A stretch of DNA of 64,000 nucleotides, from contig NZ_MAUE01000021.1 of the NCBI RefSeq assembly GCF_001702265.1, positions 1-64,000 on the forward strand, in the 5' to 3' direction. Shown one piece after another: positions 1 to 10,501 of the stretch (position 1 is its first letter; the number at the start of each line of letters is the position of its first letter). Origin of the DNA: Pseudomonas aylmerensis. Its GTDB lineage: Bacteria; Pseudomonadota; Gammaproteobacteria; Pseudomonadales; Pseudomonadaceae. Below the pieces are notes generated by a model. That model did no database searches. It saw only the letters and a program-made list of their open reading frames with translations, and was not told where the DNA came from. Both the position numbers and the translations under genes were made by a program.

Positions 1-44
1 ACTTCAACCACTTGCGCTTCCGATCTCTCGTTAGCGGGAGGCGA

Positions 45-72
45 ATTCTACAGCGTTACACGCTGCTGTCAA
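45..72 (-). promoter_or_regulatory. rRNA operon promoter, downstream copy
   Basis: On the minus strand a perfect -35 TTGACA (67-72) and a -10 TAGAAT (45-50) are separated by 16 bp. A GC-rich stretch (CGCCTCCCGC) follows the -10, as expected for a stringently controlled promoter. An A-rich tract lies just upstream of the -35 and could act as an UP element. The promoter points out of the left edge. In other pseudomonads the gene next to tyrS is a 16S rRNA, so the 16S gene should begin just outside the window. The boxes are seen directly; the rRNA target is inferred. Confidence 0.85.
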
Positions 73-247
73 CACCTCTTTTTCTCCGCTTTCGACCGAG
101 AAGATCGAAACGTTAATAGAGCCAAACAACACTGCTCTACCAACTCCTTCTGGGCTTCGATGAACTGAAGCAAGTCGCTGTCGAATCTCGCGTAACTCTT
201 TGTTTACCAAGGAGTTTTCCGTTTCGACTGCGCCGGAAGTGGGGCGA

Positions 248-275
248 ATTATAGACAGATATAATTCGCCGTCAA
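248..275 (-). promoter_or_regulatory. rRNA operon promoter, upstream copy
   Basis: On the minus strand TTGACG (270-275) and a perfect TATAAT (248-253) are 16 bp apart. It lies about 200 bp upstream of the second rRNA promoter and starts only 15 bp after the tyrS stop codon. Two tandem strong promoters with identical 16-bp spacing are the usual arrangement of rRNA operons. No terminator is visible between tyrS and this promoter. Confidence 0.75.
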
Positions 276-290
276 CACTTAATTTCAGGT

Positions 291-1490
291 TTATTCGGAT
301 TTGAGCGTAATACGCGCAAATGCCTTCTTCCCGGCCTGGCAGACGTGGGTAGCGCCCAGCGCGTATATAAAGGTGCGATCGACAACCTCACCATCTATAC
401 GCACACCACCGGAACCCAGGAGGTCACGCGCAACCGCCGAGTTCTTGACCAGACCTGCCTTATTAAGCACAGCAGCAATCGGCATCGCCTCAGCGGCAGA
501 CAGCTCAATCTCCGGCAGATCATCCGGCAGCTCGCCATCCTTCATGCGATTGCCCGCCGCGCGATGCGCACTGGCCGCTGCCTCTTCACCATGGAAGCGC
601 GCAACGATCTCTTCAGCCAGCTTGATCTTGACGTCACGCGGATTTGCGCCCGCCTCGACATCGGCGCGCAGGGCATTGATCTCATCCATGGAGCGGAAGC
701 TCAACAGCTCGAAGTAGCGCCACATCAGCGCGTCGGGAATGGAAACCAGCTTGCCGTACATCACGCCCGGCGCTTCCTGGATGCCGACATAGTTGCCCAG
801 GGACTTGGACATCTTCTTGACGCCATCCAACCCTTCCAGCAACGGCATGGTCAGAATGCACTGAGCCTCCTGCCCATAAGCACGCTGCAGTTCACGCCCC
901 ATCAACAGGTTGAACTTCTGGTCAGTGCCGCCCAACTCAACGTCAGCACGCAACGCTACCGAGTCATAGCCCTGAACCAGCGGATATAGGAACTCATGAA
1001 TGGCGATCGGCTGATTTGTCGAGTAACGCTTGTCGAAGTCATCGCGCTCAAGCATGCGCGCCACGGTGTACTGCGAGGTCAGGCGAATGAAATCCGCCGG
1101 CCCCATCTGATCCATCCAGGTGGAGTTGAACGCCACCTCGGTTTTCGCCGGATCGAGAATCTTGAACACCTGAGTCTTGTAGGTCTCAGCATTGTCGAGA
1201 ACCTGCTCGCGCGTCAGCGGCGGACGCGTCGCACTCTTGCCGCTCGGATCACCGATCATCCCGGTGAAGTCACCTATAAGGAAGATGACCTGGTGCCCCA
1301 GCTCCTGGAACTGGCGCAGCTTATTAATAAGCACGGTATGCCCCAGGTGCAGATCCGGCGCCGTCGGATCAAAGCCAGCCTTGATACGCAGGGGCTGGCC
1401 ACGCTTGAGCTTTTCGATCAGCTCGGCCTCGACCAACAGTTCTTCCGCACCACGTTTTATCAGCGCTAGCTGCTCTTCAACCGACTTCAT
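291..1490 (-). CDS. tyrS: Tyrosyl-tRNA synthetase
   Basis: This enzyme charges tRNA-Tyr with tyrosine in the cytoplasm. The 399-residue class I synthetase carries the HIGH-type motif HLGH at residues 48-51 and KMSKS at 226-230. A C-terminal S4-like RNA-binding domain begins near residue 335. The ATG at 1490 (MKSVEEQ) is chosen over an upstream ATG 15 codons earlier because it matches the family N-terminus. The gene is read toward the rRNA promoters, an arrangement also seen in P. aeruginosa, and is divergent from the endopeptidase gene. Confidence 0.97.
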   Translation of the reverse strand: MKSVEEQLALIKRGAEELLVEAELIEKLKRGQPLRIKAGFDPTAPDLHLGHTVLINKLRQFQELGHQVIFLIGDFTGMIGDPSGKSATRPPLTREQVLDNAETYKTQVFKILDPAKTEVAFNSTWMDQMGPADFIRLTSQYTVARMLERDDFDKRYSTNQPIAIHEFLYPLVQGYDSVALRADVELGGTDQKFNLLMGRELQRAYGQEAQCILTMPLLEGLDGVKKMSKSLGNYVGIQEAPGVMYGKLVSIPDALMWRYFELLSFRSMDEINALRADVEAGANPRDVKIKLAEEIVARFHGEEAAASAHRAAGNRMKDGELPDDLPEIELSAAEAMPIAAVLNKAGLVKNSAVARDLLGSGGVRIDGEVVDRTFIYALGATHVCQAGKKAFARITLKSE

Positions 1491-1699
1491 AACAGACCCG
1501 CAAGGCTCAGATTCAAAAGGGAACCAACCATACAAGATCAGGGACTAATTACAAGTTTTGCCCTGCGCACGGACACCGTTCAGCAAGCCCAGCGTTCGCG
1601 AGCTTGCGCCACAGATGATTTGGTTATATTTTATACAGTTATTTCATCTTCATCATGTCATTCATCTTTTCCATTTCATCTTCAAAGTCAAAATTACTT

Positions 1700-3118
1700 A
1701 TGACCACAGAACCGTCTAAAGCGCCGCCGCTTTACCCGAAGACCCACCTGCTCGCAGCAAGTGGTATCGCCGCCCTTCTCAGCCTGGCACTCCTGGTATT
1801 CCCTTCCAGTGACGTAGAAGCCAAACGAACATCCCTGAGCCTTGACCTGGAAAGCCCGGTTGAACAACTCACACAAGATCAAGACGCTTCCGACGCACAA
1901 CAAGCCACAAATGCGCCAACCGAATCGCCGTTCGCACAGATAGAAAGCAGCCCCGAAGACACCCAGCAGGCAACCCAGGACCAGCCTGCACCGGCTGCCG
2001 ACGCGGCCAAGAACCCTCTGCACCGCGAAGTGATCGTGACAAAGGGCGACACTCTGTCGACCCTGTTCGGGAAAGTCGGCCTCCCTGCCACTACCGTTAA
2101 CGAGGTACTGGCCAGCGACAAACAAGCCAAGCAATTCACCCAGCTCAAACATGGCCAAAAGCTTGAATTTGAATTCACTCCCGATGGCCAGCTGAACAAC
2201 CTGCACAGCAATGTCAGCGACCTTGAAAGCATCACCCTGACCAAGGGAGCCAAAGGCTTCGCCTTCAACCGCATTACCACCAAGCCGGTGATGCGCTCCG
2301 CCTACGTCCACGGCGTGATCAACAGCTCGCTGTCACAATCCGCCGCGCGCGCCGGCTTGTCCCATAGCATGACCATGGACATGGCCAGCGTGTTTGGCTA
2401 CGACATCGACTTCGCTCAGGACATCCGCCAGGGCGACGAATTCGACGTGATCTACGAGCAGAAAGTCGCCAAAGGCAAAGTGGTCGGTACCGGCAATATT
2501 CTCTCCGCGCGCTTCACCAACCGCGGCAAGACCTACACCGCCGTGCGCTACACCAACAAGCAAGGCAACAGCAGCTACTACACCGCCGATGGCAATAGCA
2601 TGCGCAAGGCCTTCATCCGCACCCCGGTAGACTTCGCTCGTATTAGCTCGCGTTTCTCCATGGGTCGCAAGCATCCAATTCTGAACAAAATTCGCGCTCA
2701 CAAGGGCGTGGACTATGCAGCCCCGCGCGGCACGCCCATCAAGGCAGCCGGTGACGGCAAGGTGCTGCTGGCCGGACGTCGCGGCGGTTACGGCAATACC
2801 GTGATCATCCAGCACGGCAATACCTACCGCACGCTGTATGGCCACATGCAGGGCTTCGCCAAGGGCGTGTCGACCGGCAGTAATGTCAAGCAAGGCCAGG
2901 TGATCGGCTACATCGGCACCACAGGCCTGTCGACCGGCCCGCACTTGCACTACGAGTTCCAGGTGAATGGCGTGCACGTCGATCCACTGGGCCAGAAACT
3001 GCCAATGGCCGACCCGATCGCCAAGGCCGAGCGCGCACGCTTCCTGCAACAAAGCCAGCCGCTGATGGCGCGCATGGACCAGGAGCGCTCCACCCTGCTC
3101 GCCTCGGCGAAGCGCTAA
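1700..3118 (+). CDS. mepM: M23-family peptidoglycan DD-endopeptidase
   Basis: This is a predicted periplasmic murein hydrolase that cuts cross-links between stem peptides. The 472-residue protein has one N-terminal hydrophobic segment (about residues 16-33, signal anchor or signal peptide), an OapA/LysM-like region around residues 110-170 and a C-terminal LytM domain. The zinc ligands are visible as HxxxD (H334, D338) and HxH (H415, H417), so the enzyme should be active. The start at 1700 (MTTEPSK) puts the hydrophobic segment at the usual place; an ATG at 1655 would add 15 residues and neither has a good Shine-Dalgarno. It ends 3 bp before anmK, so degradation and recycling of wall fragments are probably co-transcribed. 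The symbol is by family resemblance. Confidence 0.88.
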   Translation: MTTEPSKAPPLYPKTHLLAASGIAALLSLALLVFPSSDVEAKRTSLSLDLESPVEQLTQDQDASDAQQATNAPTESPFAQIESSPEDTQQATQDQPAPAADAAKNPLHREVIVTKGDTLSTLFGKVGLPATTVNEVLASDKQAKQFTQLKHGQKLEFEFTPDGQLNNLHSNVSDLESITLTKGAKGFAFNRITTKPVMRSAYVHGVINSSLSQSAARAGLSHSMTMDMASVFGYDIDFAQDIRQGDEFDVIYEQKVAKGKVVGTGNILSARFTNRGKTYTAVRYTNKQGNSSYYTADGNSMRKAFIRTPVDFARISSRFSMGRKHPILNKIRAHKGVDYAAPRGTPIKAAGDGKVLLAGRRGGYGNTVIIQHGNTYRTLYGHMQGFAKGVSTGSNVKQGQVIGYIGTTGLSTGPHLHYEFQVNGVHVDPLGQKLPMADPIAKAERARFLQQSQPLMARMDQERSTLLASAKR

Positions 3119-4213
<1,095 letters not shown>

Positions 4214-4228
4214 CAATCCCCAGACAGC

Positions 4229-4267
4229 AAAACGCCGCTTGGCCGATCAAAGCCAAGCGGCGTTTTT
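4229..4267. terminator. Bidirectional terminator between anmK and erpA
   Basis: A perfect stem (AACGCCGCTTGGC paired with GCCAAGCGGCGTT) is flanked by AAAA on the left and TTTTT on the right. It can therefore end transcription of anmK on the plus strand and erpA on the minus strand. Confidence 0.93.
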
Positions 4268-4293
4268 GTATCCGTTGCAGACCAGGACGTCGA

Positions 4294-4644
4294 TCAGATC
4301 GAGAACGAAGACCCGCAACCACAGGTAGTGGTAGCGTTAGGGTTCTTGATCACGAAACGCGACCCCTCCAGACCTTCCTGGTAATCCACCTCGGCACCTG
4401 CCAGGTATTGGAAGCTCATCGGATCCACGACCAGGCTCACGCCCTCGCGCTCGACGATGGTGTCGTCATCGGCCACATCTTCATCGAAGGTAAAACCGTA
4501 CTGAAACCCTGAACAACCGCCGCCCGTAACGAATACGCGCAGCTTCAAGCGATCATTACCCTCTTCATCGACCAGGCTCTTCACCTTGTGCGCAGCACCG
4601 TGGGTGAATTGCAAAGCCGTGGGGGTGAAGGATTCAACGCTCAT
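4294..4644 (-). CDS. erpA: Iron-sulfur cluster insertion protein ErpA
   Basis: This A-type carrier delivers Fe-S clusters to apoproteins, classically those of isoprenoid synthesis. The 116-residue protein has the three invariant cysteines C44 (GGGCSG), C108 and C110 (TCGCGSSF). The start at 4644 (MSVESF) is preceded by a GGGAG ribosome binding site; a longer reading from 4692 lacks homology. It shares the terminator at 4229-4267 with convergent anmK. Confidence 0.95.
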
Positions 4645-4729
4645 GCTGATAATCTCCCGGCGTAGCGCCGCCATATGCGTAATGGCCGGCATTATCCGCT
4701 TCTCCTAGAAAAGCGGTCAACTATTATGG

Positions 4730-4790
4730 GAACAGTGGCAAGCTTCAAGCCATGAGCTTCAAGCTTGCCACTTACACCTTGAAGCTGTTT
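4730..4790. repeat. AGCTTCAAGC-type intergenic repeat
   Basis: The segment holds an inverted repeat (AGTGGCAAGCTT, then AAGCTTGCCACT) and further copies of the unit AGCTTCAAG or its complement CTTGAAGCT. The same unit recurs at 40,731-40,790 between prkA and yeaH. It is separate from the REP families. It lies between the erpA start and the argC stop, so it could form a 3' hairpin for the argC transcript. Confidence 0.6.
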
Positions 4791-5825
4791 TTAAGGCAGC
4801 ATGCCCGCGTGGGACAAGCCCAGCTTCTCATCCAGGCCAAACAGGATGTTCATGTTCTGCAGCGCCTGGCCCGACGCACCCTTGACCAGGTTGTCGATCA
4901 CCGACAGCACCACGACCAGGTCGCCATCCTGAGGACGATGCACGGCAATCCGGCACACGTTGGCACCGCGCACGCTGCGGGTTTCCGGGTGGCTGCCAGC
5001 TGGCATCACGTCGACGAACGGTTCATTGGCGTAGCGCTTTTCAAACAATGCCTGCAGATCCACCGACCGATCGACCACGGTTGCGTAGAGTGTGGAGTGA
5101 ATGCCACGGATCATCGGCGTCAGATGCGGCACGAAAGTCAGGCCCACCTCCTTACCTGCGGCACGGCGCAGCCCTTGGCGGATTTCCGGCAGATGGCGAT
5201 GCCCTTTTACCGCGTACGCCTTCATGCTTTCCGACGTCTCGGAGTACAGCGACCCCACAGCCGCACCACGACCGGCGCCGCTCACACCCGACTTGCAGTC
5301 CGCGATCAGGCGCGAAGCATCCGCCAGACCCGCTTCCAGCAATGGCAGGAAACCCAACTGCGTGGCGGTCGGATAGCACCCCGGTACCGCGATCAGCCGC
5401 GCTTGCTTGATCTGCTCACGATTGACTTCCGGCAGGCCGTAGACCGCTTCCTCCAGCAATTGCGGCGCACCGTGGGGCTGGCCGTACCACTTGGCCCACT
5501 CATCGGCGTCCTGCAGGCGAAAGTCCGCCGACAAATCGATCACCTTGGTGCCCGCAGCCAGCAATTCGCCAGCCAACGCGTGAGCAACGCCGTGAGGAGT
5601 GGCAAAGAACACCACATCGCAGGCGCCCAGTGTCTTGATGTCCGGAACGCTGAACGCCAGGCCGTCATAGTGGCCGCGCAGGTTCGGGTACATATCGGCC
5701 ACGGCCAGTCCGGCCTCGGATCGGGAAGTGATGACCACCACCTCAGCTTGCGGATGCTGAGCCAACAGACGCAGCAATTCGACACCGGTGTAACCCGTGC
5801 CGCCGACGATACCGACCTTGACCAT
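4791..5825 (-). CDS. argC: N-acetyl-gamma-glutamyl-phosphate reductase
   Basis: ArgC catalyses the NADPH-dependent third step of arginine synthesis, reducing N-acetylglutamyl phosphate to the semialdehyde. The 344-residue protein has the nucleotide-binding motif GGTGYTG (residues 8-14) and the catalytic cysteine C150 in VPGCYPT. The start at 5825 (MVKVGIVGG) is chosen because the beta-alpha-beta fold begins there and a GAGGGCAGG ribosome binding site precedes it. It is divergent from hemJ. Confidence 0.96.
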   Translation of the reverse strand: MVKVGIVGGTGYTGVELLRLLAQHPQAEVVVITSRSEAGLAVADMYPNLRGHYDGLAFSVPDIKTLGACDVVFFATPHGVAHALAGELLAAGTKVIDLSADFRLQDADEWAKWYGQPHGAPQLLEEAVYGLPEVNREQIKQARLIAVPGCYPTATQLGFLPLLEAGLADASRLIADCKSGVSGAGRGAAVGSLYSETSESMKAYAVKGHRHLPEIRQGLRRAAGKEVGLTFVPHLTPMIRGIHSTLYATVVDRSVDLQALFEKRYANEPFVDVMPAGSHPETRSVRGANVCRIAVHRPQDGDLVVVLSVIDNLVKGASGQALQNMNILFGLDEKLGLSHAGMLP

Positions 5826-5861
5826 AAACCTGCCCTCAACGAACCCACTGGAAAGCCGTCG

Positions 5862-5890
5862 ATAATAGGGGCCGTATCGTCCTGCGACAA
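5862..5890 (-). promoter_or_regulatory. Candidate sigma-70 promoter for argC
   Basis: On the minus strand TTGTCG (5885-5890) and TATTAT (5862-5867) are separated by exactly 17 bp, 37 bp upstream of the argC start. Both boxes match the consensus at four or five positions. This is a reading of the sequence only. Confidence 0.55.
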
Positions 5891-5961
5891 CCGTCAACGT
5901 GACGTACGGGCGCATGAGCCACTACTATCTTCAGTTACCGTGAACCTGGGAATAACTAGAA

Positions 5962-6390
5962 ATGCTCTATCTATGGATCAAAGCCTTCCACATCGTCAGC
6001 ATCGTCTGCTGGTTTGCCGGGTTGTTCTACCTGCCACGCCTGTTTGTCTACCACGCCCAAAGCGAAGACACCGTCAGCAAGGAACGCTTCAGCATCATGG
6101 AGCGCAAGCTCTACCGCGGCATCATGGGCCCGGCGATGGTCGCCAGCCTGGTATTCGGCATCTGGCTGATTGCGCTCAACCCTGCGATCTTTAAATCCGG
6201 CGCCTGGATCCACGCCAAGCTCAGCCTGGTGGTGTTGCTGATCGGCTACCACCACATGTGCGGCGCGCAGGTAAAACGCTTCGCCCGTGGCGAAAACACC
6301 CGCAGCCATGTCTTTTATCGCTGGTTCAATGAAGTGCCCGTTCTGATATTGCTGGCTATCGTAATTTTGGTCGTGGTCAAACCGTTCTAA
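5962..6390 (+). CDS. hemJ: Protoporphyrinogen oxidase HemJ
   Basis: HemJ is an inner-membrane protein that oxidises protoporphyrinogen IX to protoporphyrin IX in haem synthesis. The 142-residue protein has about four hydrophobic helices (near residues 5-25, 52-72, 82-100 and 122-140). It carries conserved histidines in KAFHIVS, WIHAKL and YHHMCG. A GGGAATAACT ribosome binding site precedes the ATG. It lies divergent from argC, as in P. aeruginosa. Confidence 0.93.
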   Translation: MLYLWIKAFHIVSIVCWFAGLFYLPRLFVYHAQSEDTVSKERFSIMERKLYRGIMGPAMVASLVFGIWLIALNPAIFKSGAWIHAKLSLVVLLIGYHHMCGAQVKRFARGENTRSHVFYRWFNEVPVLILLAIVILVVVKPF

Positions 6391-6414
6391 TTTCAATTAC
6401 TCGGGGTACCTCCA

Positions 6415-7377
6415 ATGTCGCTGCCCGCTTTGCTTGAACAACGTCTGCGCCTGCCGGTCGTCGCTGCGCCGATGTTTCTGATTTCCAACCCCCAACTGGT
6501 CCTGGCGTGCTGTCGCAACGGGGTGGTCGGCAGCTTTCCGGCGCTCAATCAGCGCGAGAGCAGCGGCTTCAAGGCTTGGCTGGAGGAAATCGAAGCGGGC
6601 CTGGCGCAGTTGGACAATCCCGCGCCGTATGCCGTCAACCTGATCGTGCATAACAGCAACCCACGGCTTGAGGCTGACCTGGCGATCTGCGTCGAGCACA
6701 AGGTGCCCATCGTCATCACCAGCCTCGGTGCAGTGAAGGAGCTGGTGGATGCCGTCCACAGCTACGGCGGCTTGGTGTTCCACGATGTCACGACCCGGCG
6801 CCATGCCGAAAAGGCCGCTGAAGCCGGCGTGGATGGCTTGATTGCCGTAGCCGCCGGAGCCGGTGGTCATGCTGGCACCTGGAGCCCATTCGCGCTGATC
6901 GCCGAGATTCGCCAGTTCTTCGACAAGACCCTGCTGCTGGCCGGCTGCCTCAACCATGGACACGAAATCCTCGCGGCCCAGTTGTTGGGCGCAGACCTGG
7001 CGTATTTCGGCACGCGCTTTATCGGCACCACCGAAAGCCACGCCCCGGATGCCTATAAAGAGATGCTGCTCACATCGCGCGCCGCCGACATCGTGCACAC
7101 TCCCGCTGTCTCCGGCGTGCCTGCCAGCTTCATGCGCCAGAGCCTGGAAAACGCCGGTTTCGACCTGGCTGCGCTGCAAGGCAAGGGCGAAGTCAACTTC
7201 GGCTCCAAGCTCAAGCCGTTGAGCGACGAAGCGAAAGCCTGGAAGACGGTATGGTCTGCCGGCCAGGGGGTCGGCGAGATTGACGATTTGCCCAGCGTCG
7301 ATGAACTCGTTGCCCGCCTGGATGCCGAATACCGCAAGGCGCGCGAGCAGGCGGCACAATTGCGCTGGCCACGCTGA
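6415..7377 (+). CDS. Nitronate monooxygenase-like flavoprotein
   Basis: The 320-residue protein belongs to the FMN-dependent nitronate monooxygenase (2-nitropropane dioxygenase) family of TIM-barrel enzymes. The N-terminal APMFLISNP segment and the glycine-rich GAGGHAGTWSP segment (about residues 145-155) are typical FMN-contacting parts. The actual substrate cannot be told from sequence. It follows hemJ by 24 bp with a GGGGTACC ribosome binding site and may be co-transcribed with it. Confidence 0.85.
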   Translation: MSLPALLEQRLRLPVVAAPMFLISNPQLVLACCRNGVVGSFPALNQRESSGFKAWLEEIEAGLAQLDNPAPYAVNLIVHNSNPRLEADLAICVEHKVPIVITSLGAVKELVDAVHSYGGLVFHDVTTRRHAEKAAEAGVDGLIAVAAGAGGHAGTWSPFALIAEIRQFFDKTLLLAGCLNHGHEILAAQLLGADLAYFGTRFIGTTESHAPDAYKEMLLTSRAADIVHTPAVSGVPASFMRQSLENAGFDLAALQGKGEVNFGSKLKPLSDEAKAWKTVWSAGQGVGEIDDLPSVDELVARLDAEYRKAREQAAQLRWPR

Positions 7378-7446
7378 ACCCATCGCAAGGCCTGCCCATC
7401 CGGCAAGCCTGCACCACCTCCCTGAACAAGTGACAAGGAAGCCCGC

Positions 7447-8409
7447 ATGAGCGACAACCGTTTCAAGATTGTGTTTGATGGAGCCTTGCTCCCGGGTGTC
7501 GAAAGCACCACGGCCAAACTGAACCTGGCCGAGCTGTTCAAGAGTGAAGTCGAAGCCATCGAGAAACTCTTCACTGGCCGCCCGGTTGCACTCAAACGCG
7601 ATCTATCCCGTCCGGATGCCGAAACCTACCTCACTGCGCTGAAAAACGCCGGGGTGGATGCGCGCATCGAACCCGAACAACCAGTGGCCTTCAGCCTCGC
7701 CGAAACCCACGAGACGGAGTCCTCCAACACCGATTACTCGCGCCCGGCGGCCTCACCTTACGCCCCGCCACGCGCCACCGTGGGCGATGACCTGCCGGAA
7801 TACGCCACCCTCAAGGTCTTTACCATCCACGGGCGCATTGGCCGTCTGCGGTATCTGGCCTGGACGCTGGTACTGACTCTCGCGCTGCTGGTGGCTGGCG
7901 GCATTATCAGCACCGTCAGTTTCGCGGTAGCCACGGCCTCGCCAGTATTGGGCACCCTCATTGGCGTGGTGCTCGGCCTGGCATTGTTCGTTGCGCTGGT
8001 GTGGGTCAGCGTGCAAATCGGTGTGCAGCGCCTGCACGACCTGGGATGGTCCGGCTGGCTGTACTTTCTCAACCTCGTACCGCTGGTGAACAGCGTCTTC
8101 CCGATCCTGCTGCTGGTATTGCCAGGTAATGCGGGCGCCAACCAATACGGCGCACCGCCTCCGCGCAACTCCACGGCGGTAAAAGTCCTCGCCACGTTGT
8201 GGCTGGCGTTTATCCCGGTGGTGCTGGCCATCGTCGTCACGCTGGGCATGAACGGTTACCTGGACCAGCTCGAAGCCAACATGGACAGCAGCTACGAAAG
8301 CAGCTCCATCACCTCCGATGACGAAGCCGATCAAGCCGCCACTGTCGAGGAAGACGACGCGCAAAGTGCTGACGAAGCGGCCGAACCTGTAGACTCTCCA
8401 GAACAGTAA
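7447..8409 (+). CDS. DUF805 membrane protein
   Basis: The function is not known. The 320-residue protein has a soluble N-terminal part (about residues 1-115) and a DUF805-type membrane domain with roughly four helices between residues 135 and 280. It has the family-typical RLHDLGWSGW motif and ends in a strongly acidic, low-complexity tail rich in Asp, Glu and Ala. The N-terminal part (DGALLPGVESTTAKLNLAEL and following) looks like a small separate domain that I do not recognise. AAGGA lies 6 bp before the ATG. Confidence 0.75.
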   Translation: MSDNRFKIVFDGALLPGVESTTAKLNLAELFKSEVEAIEKLFTGRPVALKRDLSRPDAETYLTALKNAGVDARIEPEQPVAFSLAETHETESSNTDYSRPAASPYAPPRATVGDDLPEYATLKVFTIHGRIGRLRYLAWTLVLTLALLVAGGIISTVSFAVATASPVLGTLIGVVLGLALFVALVWVSVQIGVQRLHDLGWSGWLYFLNLVPLVNSVFPILLLVLPGNAGANQYGAPPPRNSTAVKVLATLWLAFIPVVLAIVVTLGMNGYLDQLEANMDSSYESSSITSDDEADQAATVEEDDAQSADEAAEPVDSPEQ

Positions 8410-8410
8410 A

Positions 8411-8457
8411 GAAACGCCCGCCGCCTGTGATGCCTCCGTCACAGGCCGGGGGCGTTG
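8411..8457 (+). terminator. Hairpin after the DUF805 gene
   Basis: A long stem (AACGCCC and GCCTGTGA pairing with TCACAGGC and GGGCGTT) starts just after the stop codon. There is no clear T-run after the right arm on the plus strand, so it may be a weak terminator or an RNA-end stabiliser. It reaches to 3 bp before the alternative ATG of the next gene. Confidence 0.5.
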
Positions 8458-8471
8458 CGATGGAGAAAGGC

Positions 8472-9260
8472 ATGACCCGTTACGCTCTGATCACCGGTGC
8501 CTCAAGCGGCATCGGCCTGGCCTTGGCCGAAGCCCTTGCCCGTCGCGGCCGCAGCTTGATTCTGGTGGCCCGCCAGCGTGATCAGTTGGAAAGCATTGCA
8601 ATCGAATTGACTCAACGCTTTGGCGTCGAAGTGCTGTTTCGCGCCTGCGACCTGGGCGAGCCACTGCGCTTGTCCGGGTTCCTGCTGGAGCTGGAAGAAG
8701 GCGAGCGGCAGATCGATTTGCTGGTGAACTGCGCCGGCATCGGCACCAGCGGCCCATTCCTGGCCCAGGACTGGATGACCGAGCAGGATCTGATCGAAGT
8801 CAACATCCTGGCCCTGACCCGCATGTGTCACGCCCTTGGCAATGCCATGGCGCTGCATGGCGGCGGGCAGATCCTCAACGTTGCCTCGGTTGCAGCGTTC
8901 CAACCCGGCCCGTGGATGAGCAGCTATTACGCCAGCAAGGCCTATGTACTGCACTTCTCCGAAGGACTGCGTGAAGAACTCAAGACCTGTGGCATCAAGG
9001 TCTCGGTGCTCTGCCCGGGCCCGACGCGTACCGCGTTCTACGGCACCGCGCAAATGGACACGGCCAAGCTCGAGGGCAGCGACAAGCTGATGAGCCCGGA
9101 AGAAGTGGCGCTTTACACTGTGCGTGCGCTGGAAAAGAACAAAGCCATCATCATTCCCGGCCGACGCAACCGCTGGATCGCCTTCAGCCCGCGTTTCAGC
9201 CCGCGCTGGCTCACCCGCAAGATTGCCGGGGCCATCAACAAGGCCTATTGCCCGCGCTGA
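8472..9260 (+). CDS. Short-chain dehydrogenase/reductase
   Basis: The 262-residue protein is a classical SDR with a Rossmann fold. It shows TGASSGIG near residues 9-16, NCAG in the middle, and the catalytic S...YxxxK arrangement in SVAAFQPG...YYASK. It probably uses NADP(H); the substrate is unknown. The start at 8472 (MTRYALITG) is chosen because GGAGAAAGG lies just upstream. An in-frame ATG at 8460 would add four residues. Confidence 0.85.
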   Translation: MTRYALITGASSGIGLALAEALARRGRSLILVARQRDQLESIAIELTQRFGVEVLFRACDLGEPLRLSGFLLELEEGERQIDLLVNCAGIGTSGPFLAQDWMTEQDLIEVNILALTRMCHALGNAMALHGGGQILNVASVAAFQPGPWMSSYYASKAYVLHFSEGLREELKTCGIKVSVLCPGPTRTAFYGTAQMDTAKLEGSDKLMSPEEVALYTVRALEKNKAIIIPGRRNRWIAFSPRFSPRWLTRKIAGAINKAYCPR

Positions 9261-9306
9261 TTGCCTGAGTACACTCACCCTGCACTTTCATAATGGAGAA
9301 ACAGCT

Positions 9307-9645
9307 GTGGATACTCTGTTCACCAAGATCATCAACAGAGAAATACCCGCGGATATCATCTACGAAGATGATCAAGTCCTTGCCTTCAAGGACATCCACC
9401 CGGCAGCCCCCGTACATTTCCTGGTGATCCCGAAGAAACACATTCCCACCCTCAACGACCTGACTGAGGAAGACAAGGCCCTGGCTGGCCATATTCTGTT
9501 CACTGCCCAGCGCCTGGCGGTGGAGCAAGGCTGCGAAGAAGGCTTCCGGGTGGTGATGAACTGCAACCCGAAAGGCGGACAGACCGTTTATCACATCCAT
9601 ATGCATGTGCTGGGTCAGCGCCAGATGAACTGGCCGCCGGGCTGA
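9307..9645 (+). CDS. HIT-family nucleotide-binding hydrolase
   Basis: The 112-residue protein is a histidine-triad protein related to HinT, which hydrolyses adenosine phosphoramidates and similar nucleotides. The triad is HIHMHV with histidines at residues 96, 98 and 100, and H100 close to the expected catalytic position. The GTG at 9307 (MDTLFTK) is preferred because GGAGAAACAGCT precedes it. Reading upstream would run into the SDR gene in another frame. Confidence 0.92.
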   Translation: MDTLFTKIINREIPADIIYEDDQVLAFKDIHPAAPVHFLVIPKKHIPTLNDLTEEDKALAGHILFTAQRLAVEQGCEEGFRVVMNCNPKGGQTVYHIHMHVLGQRQMNWPPG

Positions 9646-9652
9646 TTCCCCG

Positions 9653-9704
9653 TTGGAGCTTGCGACTGCTTCGTAGTCGAACGGCAGCAAGCTCCCTCGC
9701 CACA
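9653..9704. repeat. REP-like inverted repeat
   Basis: GGAGCTTGC...GCAAGCTCC with a central CTTCGTAGTCG and a TGTGGCGAGG tail on the complementary strand is typical of a Pseudomonas REP family. It sits in the HIT-coq7 spacer. Confidence 0.7.
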
Positions 9705-9782
9705 AGGGCAAATTGACTCAGCGCAAACGCTCCCCCCTCTCTTGCGGTAAACTGGCCGCCGAGATTCTTCCCGGAGGTCAGC

Positions 9783-10430
9783 ATGACTACCCAACGTCAC
9801 TACTCGCCGATTGATCGCCTGTTGCTGCAAGCCGACATGGCCATGCGCACGCTGCTGCCTTTCAGCGGCCAACCGTATCGCCCGTCGCCCGCCATCGTGC
9901 AGCCCGATGCACAGATGAGCGAGACCGATACCCGCCATGTCGCTGGCCTGATGCGTATCAACCATACCGGTGAAGTCTGTGCCCAGGCGCTGTATCAAGG
10001 CCAGGCCTTGACCGCCAAGCTGCCGCAGGTGCGTGCAGCCATGGAGCATGCGGCCGAGGAAGAAATCGACCACCTGGCCTGGTGCGAGCAACGCATCCGC
10101 CAGTTGGGGAGCCACCCTAGCGTGCTGAACCCGCTGTTTTATGGCTTGTCGTTTGGCATCGGCGCCGCCGCAGGGCTGATCAGCGACAAGGTCAGCCTGG
10201 GTTTTGTCGCAGCAACCGAACATCAGGTGTGCAAGCACCTGGATGAACACCTTGAGCAACTGCCGGCCGAAGACGAAAAGTCGCGGGCGATTCTCGAACA
10301 AATGCGCATCGACGAAGAGCACCACGCCGAAAGCGCGCTGGATGCCGGCGGCTTTCGCTTCCCGGCTCCGGTGCGGTTTGGCATGAGCGTGCTGGCCAAG
10401 GTCATGACCAAAAGCACGTATCGGATCTGA
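9783..10430 (+). CDS. coq7: Demethoxyubiquinone hydroxylase Coq7
   Basis: Coq7 is a di-iron monooxygenase that carries out a late ring hydroxylation in ubiquinone synthesis. The 215-residue protein has the ferritin-like metal ligands in [19 protein letters not shown] and IDEEHHA. A GGAGGT ribosome binding site lies 5 bp before the ATG, and a strong terminator follows. Confidence 0.94.
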   Translation: MTTQRHYSPIDRLLLQADMAMRTLLPFSGQPYRPSPAIVQPDAQMSETDTRHVAGLMRINHTGEVCAQALYQGQALTAKLPQVRAAMEHAAEEEIDHLAWCEQRIRQLGSHPSVLNPLFYGLSFGIGAAAGLISDKVSLGFVAATEHQVCKHLDEHLEQLPAEDEKSRAILEQMRIDEEHHAESALDAGGFRFPAPVRFGMSVLAKVMTKSTYRI

Positions 10431-10451
10431 ATGCAGCAAGCCTGAGTCGCA

Positions 10452-10484
10452 AAAAAGGGCGCTTTCAAAGCGCCCTTTCTTTTT
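10452..10484. terminator. Bidirectional terminator between coq7 and the OsmC-like gene
   Basis: AAAGGGCGCTTT pairs with AAAGCGCCCTTT. An A-run precedes it and a T-rich run (CTTTTT) follows, so it can serve both convergent genes. Confidence 0.92.
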
Positions 10485-10501
10485 GCCAGCAGATTGTGCG
10501 A

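Larger units (their letters stand above)
1..290 (-). other. rRNA operon promoter and leader region
   Basis: There is no coding region here. The stretch holds the two tandem promoters and the spacer between them. The spacer carries short A-rich and inverted-repeat segments but nothing I can name as boxA. The mature 16S sequence is not reached within the window. Confidence 0.7.

Noticed and set aside
9124..9306. Longer HIT protein starting inside the SDR gene
   Set aside because: The extra residues lie in another frame of the SDR gene and are basic and low-complexity; the GTG at 9,307 has a good ribosome binding site.
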